Shown here: piece after piece, positions 60,095 through 64,000 of the stretch | Position numbering within the stretch: the stretch's first letter is position 1 | How the letters are laid out: the number at the start of each line of letters is the position of its first letter | Assembly: GCA_963422505.1 (NCBI GenBank) | Contig: OY730198.1 | Coordinates: 82,275,595-82,339,594, forward strand | Length of the DNA stretch: 64,000 nucleotides | Reading direction: 5' to 3' | Source of the DNA: Pseudognaphalium luteoalbum | Taxonomy: Eukaryota > Streptophyta > Magnoliopsida > Asterales > Asteraceae | Made by a program: the position numbers and the translations under genes | The notes under the pieces: generated by a model | Told to the model about the DNA's origin: nothing | What the model saw: the letters and a program-made list of their open reading frames with translations, nothing else | The model's database searches: none

Positions 60095-60345
60095 GTTTCG
60101 CGAGTTGAGATTAGGGTTCCAGCGTAGCTTGCGAGCCGAGTTGAACTTGCGAGCCGAGTCGAACTTGCGAGTTGAACTATCGAACCTGCGAGTTGAACTT
60201 TATTCTGCGAACCGAGATCTATTGCGAACCGAGATCACTTGCGAGTTGACATCACTGCGATCCGAACTGAGACTTGCGAACCGAGATTCTGCGAGTCGAG
60301 CTGAGATTGCGAGTTGAACTGAGTTCTGCGAATTGAGATTTTCTG
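60095..60345 (+). repeat. Leader array of TGCGAGTTGA/TGCGAACCGAG motifs (E2)
   Basis: About sixteen degenerate units fill the region before gag. One frame is open for 70 codons from a TTG with repeated N-L-R-(A/V)-E peptides, but it has no ATG, so translation is not assumed. Confidence 0.75.
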
Positions 60346-60379
60346 ATTTCGCGTAACAGTTTGAACTTACGTCTTTAAG

Positions 60380-63202
60380 ATGTCTGACTTAAGTAAAATG
60401 ATCGAAATGGAACATGAGGTGGGAAAATCAAATTCTCCACCTAAGTTGTTAAATATCGAGGATTACTATAACTGGAAGGACAGATTTGAATCTTACTGTA
60501 GATTCCATGATCTGTCAATCTGGATGTGTATCAAGACTGGATACACTGCACCTACTCAAACTGTTCAGAATGCCATTGTGACTCTTACCTATCAGAACAT
60601 GAGTGATGAACAGAAGGAAGCATACAAAAATGAAAACAAATCACATTCGTGCATTAAGATGTGTCTTCCTAAGGATATCGCTCATCAACTGAAATCTTTT
60701 CATACTGCTAGAACGCTCTGGGAAGCTCTAGAGAAAAGAGGTGAAGGTAGTCCACAAATGAGAATTAGCAAGAAGAAGCTCCTTAAAAAGCAGTTTACTA
60801 TGTTTAAAGCTTTAAAAGGGGAAAGTCTTGATGCTTATGTAACACGATTCTACCATCTGTTAAGTGAATTGGAATACAATGACATCACTGTAGAAGAAGT
60901 TGATAAAACCGACAAGTTTATTGAGGGTTTGCCTTCTAAGTGGGAAATGTATGGACTTATGATAACGGATAATGAAACCAGATATGCTACTATGACCTTA
61001 GAGCAAGTCATTGACAAGCTAAAAGGTTATGAGTTCTCCAAGAAGTCAAAAGATACTGATTCTGATCAGGTTCAGAACCCTGGGTTGTATCATGGAAAAA
61101 CAAATCTTTCGACTGCATCTTCTAGTTCGACCACTGCACTGTTAGTTGGTGATACAGGTAGAAATGGAGAAATGATATCTGAAGATCTGTGCTTTATTTC
61201 CTCCTCTGGTGTTGAGACAAAGGTAAAGAATGCTGAGAAGTCATCTCAAGAGCATCAGAAGATGCCTATGAGTGTGAAATCTGCAGAGCAGCAACTGTCT
61301 GTTCTTGCTTCCTTTGTGGCATCATATGAGAACTACATTGAAGGGAAAATTAATGATCCTGTATTGTTTGATGAGGATTATGAGCAGATCGACCCGGATT
61401 ATGTTGAGGAATTGGAACTTCAAGAGATGTTAGCATTAGTCTCTAGAAAAGTTAAAAATTTCCTCAAGAGAACTGGTAGAAAGGTGTTGGGCAATAGATC
61501 AGGGTTTGATAAAACCAAGGTCAAATGCTTTAACTGTCAAGGTATTGGTCATTTCGCGAGGGAATGCCAAAGACCTAAGGTAGATGCAAATAGGACACAA
61601 GGTTCGGGAAGTACTTTAGCTTCCAAAGCCTTAGTGGTAAAGCAGTTGGATGGCTCATATGACTGGAAAACTCAGTCAGAAGAAGAAGCCTTGATGGCTG
61701 AAATTGAAGAGACCACTGCTGGATCAATGTCCTACATGCCCACAGATGTTGAACAGAGAGTAGATGTGCCTGAGTCAGAAGTGAAGGCAAGTGATGATGA
61801 TGTGCTGCATATGGATTTGACTCCAGACATGAGTCCTGAAGAATTCGTGGCACGAATGGCTGAAGTACAAACAGACAAGAAGAAGGTTTGTTTAGATATT
61901 CTTAATCTTGCTGATGTTTGTTACTTAGTTACTGACTTACAATCTCAGAATAGTGTATTAACTGTGTCTAATAGCAATTTGTCATCTCAATTGAATTTGG
62001 ATAAAGAATCTTATAGGACTGTTAGATCTGAACTTGACCAAGCACTTATGGATATACGTAGATTAAGTGATGATAAACAGGCCTTAAAAGATAAAATTAA
62101 GTCTGATGTTTCGGATAAGACCAAACTTAGAGATACCATAAGTGAAAAATCTGTCATTATAGATGGACTCTATATGAACATCAAGGACTTGAATGAGACA
62201 ATTGCTAGTAAGGATCAGGAAATAGTGAATCTGAATTTAAGGTTAATTGAGCAAAATCGTAAACTTGAGAACTATAGGACATCTCAAATGGATATACTAT
62301 TAGATGCTCAACGTAGTGTAAAGGACAAGACTGGGTTAGGTTACAATGATGTATCCCCTCCTTTTAATGCCAATTACACTCCTATTCCTGAAGATTCTGA
62401 AATGACTGACGTTAATCCTGAGATTTCAGTAGCTGATAAACCTGAACAGTCAGAGGCACAGAAGGATGTTATTAAGAACTCTTCATCAGATGATAGTAAG
62501 GTTTCTCATCTCACCAAAATACATTTTGTATCGGGTGGAGTGATTAACAATGCTAACACTGATGATAATGTTAATAAGGAACATATTTCTAAACCTTTAG
62601 TGCCTAAGACTCCAGATGAGAAAGCAAAAGTGAGTAAATCACGCAAGCAGATGTCATGCTTTAAATGTCACCAAAAAGGACATGTGGCTTCGTGTTGTCC
62701 TAACAAAAAGCCAGAAGCATCACATAAGCTTGTGATTGATAAAAGGACACCGACCAACTCTAGTATGACTGTAGATAGGTTAGATACCAAATCTAGCTTA
62801 GGTATTAAACCTGTTAACATTCTTAAAAGAGAAGGTAAACATAGTGTCTCCCCTCCTAAACCTAAACGGACTTATATTCCAAGTGACAATACTGTTTATA
62901 AGCCTAGGGATATGACACCGTCGAGGTTTAGAAATCAAAGTAGAGGCCATAGTCTTAATGAAAGTGGTACTACTTCGCGATCTAATGAGTTTAATTATAA
63001 CTATAATAATAGAGCTCAGAATATTGTGCCTAGGAGGTTCTCCTCAAATTCACCTCTTAAGGCTGATCGTCCACAAGCTCAAGTTTCTTCGAAAGTAACC
63101 AAAGCTCCTGATGGGAAGGATGGTTACTTTAAAGAACTTAAGTTTGTAGATGATAAGGGACAAACCAAGACCGTAATGGCTTGGGTCCCTCTTGACAACT
63201 GA
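60380..63202 (+). CDS. gag: E2 gag polyprotein, intact, two zinc knuckles
   Basis: 940 residues, first ATG after the leader (MSDLSKMIEMEHEVGKSN). Forms the virus-like particle that holds element RNA in the cytoplasm. The N-terminal ~220 residues form the UBN2-type gag domain (YYNWKDRFESYCRF; LWEALEKRGEGSPQ). Knuckle 1, CFNCQGIGHFARECQRP, lies at about 382-398. A long coiled coil spans about 530-640. Knuckle 2, CFKCHQKGHVASCCPNKK, lies at about 758-775. A basic Ser/Asn-rich tail (SRGHSLNESG, YNYNNRAQNI) follows. Ty1/copia gags usually have one knuckle and 300-600 residues, so this is long. The stop TGA at 63200 separates it from pol, which is in the +1 frame. Confidence 0.93.
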   Translation: MSDLSKMIEMEHEVGKSNSPPKLLNIEDYYNWKDRFESYCRFHDLSIWMCIKTGYTAPTQTVQNAIVTLTYQNMSDEQKEAYKNENKSHSCIKMCLPKDIAHQLKSFHTARTLWEALEKRGEGSPQMRISKKKLLKKQFTMFKALKGESLDAYVTRFYHLLSELEYNDITVEEVDKTDKFIEGLPSKWEMYGLMITDNETRYATMTLEQVIDKLKGYEFSKKSKDTDSDQVQNPGLYHGKTNLSTASSSSTTALLVGDTGRNGEMISEDLCFISSSGVETKVKNAEKSSQEHQKMPMSVKSAEQQLSVLASFVASYENYIEGKINDPVLFDEDYEQIDPDYVEELELQEMLALVSRKVKNFLKRTGRKVLGNRSGFDKTKVKCFNCQGIGHFARECQRPKVDANRTQGSGSTLASKALVVKQLDGSYDWKTQSEEEALMAEIEETTAGSMSYMPTDVEQRVDVPESEVKASDDDVLHMDLTPDMSPEEFVARMAEVQTDKKKVCLDILNLADVCYLVTDLQSQNSVLTVSNSNLSSQLNLDKESYRTVRSELDQALMDIRRLSDDKQALKDKIKSDVSDKTKLRDTISEKSVIIDGLYMNIKDLNETIASKDQEIVNLNLRLIEQNRKLENYRTSQMDILLDAQRSVKDKTGLGYNDVSPPFNANYTPIPEDSEMTDVNPEISVADKPEQSEAQKDVIKNSSSDDSKVSHLTKIHFVSGGVINNANTDDNVNKEHISKPLVPKTPDEKAKVSKSRKQMSCFKCHQKGHVASCCPNKKPEASHKLVIDKRTPTNSSMTVDRLDTKSSLGIKPVNILKREGKHSVSPPKPKRTYIPSDNTVYKPRDMTPSRFRNQSRGHSLNESGTTSRSNEFNYNYNNRAQNIVPRRFSSNSPLKADRPQAQVSSKVTKAPDGKDGYFKELKFVDDKGQTKTVMAWVPLDN

Positions 63203-63203
63203 T

Positions 63204-64000
63204 CGTGTTATGTGTTATGTGCAGGAGCAGACTGTGAACAAGGAAAGCTGGTGGTATGTAGACAGTGGATGCTCACGGCACATGACAGGAGAGAGAAGTC
63301 TACTGACAGACTTCCAGGGTGGTCTCAAGCAAAAAGTCAATTTTGCAGGAGACAAAGGAGGAGTAATAACTGGGAAAGGAAAAGTTTCAAATGGAACTTT
63401 GACTCTTGAGGATGTGAATTACGTTGAAGAACTAACTCACAACCTAGTGAGTGTTTCCCAAGTCTGCGATAAAGGTCATCCAGTTCATTTTAATGAAAAG
63501 GAAGCCTTAGTCCTGAAGCCGGGATTTACGATACCCGACAATTGGATACTAATGAGGGCACCAAGGAGGAGGGATATCTATGCAATAAACATGGGTAATT
63601 CTAATTCCTCAATGGTTTCTACATGTTTGTTATCCAAGGCTTCAGAAGCAGACGCTTTATTATGGCATAGGAGAATGGCACACTTGAACTGGCGTAAAAT
63701 GAATTATATAACCAAGAATGGTTTGGTTCTAGGTGTACCACAAAAACGTTTCGAGTCTGAAGATAAGTGTGTCCCTTGCATGAAGGGAAAGCAGCACAAG
63801 AAAACACACAGACCTAAGACTGAAAACTCAAACTCCTTACCATTTGATTTGCTACACATGGATCTCTTTGGCCCAATAAGCAAGAGAAGTCTAGGTGGCA
63901 AATGGTACTGTTTGGTTGTGACGGATGATTACTCTAGATTCTCGTGGGTATTCTTTTTGGGATCAAAGGATGAAACTCCGGTAATTCTAGTTGAATTCTT
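63204..64000 (+). CDS. pol: E2 pol, 5' part: protease, pre-integrase finger, integrase start
   Basis: Open in the +1 frame relative to gag from before 63200 to the window end; the first ATG is at 63210. Protease shows WWYVDSGCSRHMTG (catalytic DSG), with the second half ITGKGKVSNGTLTLEDVNYV. The HHCC finger is LLWHRRMAHLNWRKMN...CVPCMKGKQHKK. Integrase begins DLLHMDLFGPIS and KWYCLVVTDDYSRFSW; its third catalytic residue and RT lie outside. The protease and finger sequences resemble SIRE/Endovir-type elements. Expression needs a frameshift, a bypass of the gag stop or splicing; a TATGTGCAG acceptor-like site ends at 63224. Partial because the window ends. Confidence 0.9.

Larger units (their letters stand above)
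59310..64000 (+). mobile_element. Third SIRE-type element E2, 5' part, apparently intact
   Basis: 5' LTR 59310-59889 (TGTTGGGACATAG to GGGACTTACA), PBS, leader, 940-residue gag and open pol that runs off the window. The target site in LTR D ends TTTGC (59305-59309); a copy should follow the 3' LTR. No stop or frameshift is seen in 3.6 kb of coding sequence, unlike E1. E2 is the youngest of the three nested insertions here. Confidence 0.93.

Overview
This window is repeat-dominated nuclear DNA from a eudicot plant. The evidence is GT/AG introns, AT-rich intergenic sequence with long (TA)n runs, nested LTR retrotransposons and MITEs, and one plant-type BAHD acyltransferase gene. The style of the SIRE-type accessory ORFs suggests Asteraceae (Tanacetum/Artemisia/Chrysanthemum-like), but that is recognition from memory and was not tested. 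No bacterial-type genes, CRISPR arrays, rRNA or tRNA genes were seen.

Layout. 1-1941: end of a long TGTAACACCC-type LTR (copy A). 1942-4045: decayed minus-strand Ty1/copia fragment (F). 4086-4576: foldback MITE. 5099-23802: complete giant Ty1/copia element of SIRE/Maximus style (E1, about 18.7 kb, TSD CTAAA). E1 carries a broken gag-pol, an internal promoter, an intron-containing accessory gene (aORF1) and a second accessory gene (aORF2). Three later insertions sit inside it: solo LTR B (TSD CCACC), a reverse solo LTR of the G family (TSD CTTCT) and a 1.95-kb mini-element N1 (TSD AATTT, two 472-bp LTRs that read as identical). 24125-25136: TRIM-like mini-retroelement (TSD AAAAG). 25690-28532: foldback MITEs beside (TA)n tracts. 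28951-31729: solo LTR C (TSD ATACT). 32357-34725: two hAT-type MITEs and one nested foldback. 38503-40380: a possible first exon and the BAHD upstream region. 40380-42823: two-exon BAHD acyltransferase, the only convincing intact host gene. 46254-54065: a short TIR element split by a complete Ty1/copia element G (46273-53196, TSD GGAAA). 54657-57366: minus-strand 3' end of a second SIRE-type element (E3), interrupted by LTR D (57367-59309), itself interrupted by a third SIRE-type element (E2, 59310 to window end) with an intact 940-residue gag and open pol.

Two patterns are worth attention. First, unrelated LTR families each carry an array of short palindromes or inverted motifs, just upstream of a TATA-like box where one can be placed. 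The motif sequence differs between copies and subfamilies while position and architecture stay the same. The same motif also occurs in two unrelated families. Second, the SIRE-type elements carry sense-strand accessory genes with several spliceable introns and, in E1, a TATA box of their own. This implies that unspliced RNA is reverse-transcribed while the accessory proteins come from spliced RNA.

Apart from BAHD, nearly everything here is retroelement gene content (gag, protease, integrase, RT/RNase H) in various states of decay; E2 is the best preserved. All comparisons were made by eye.
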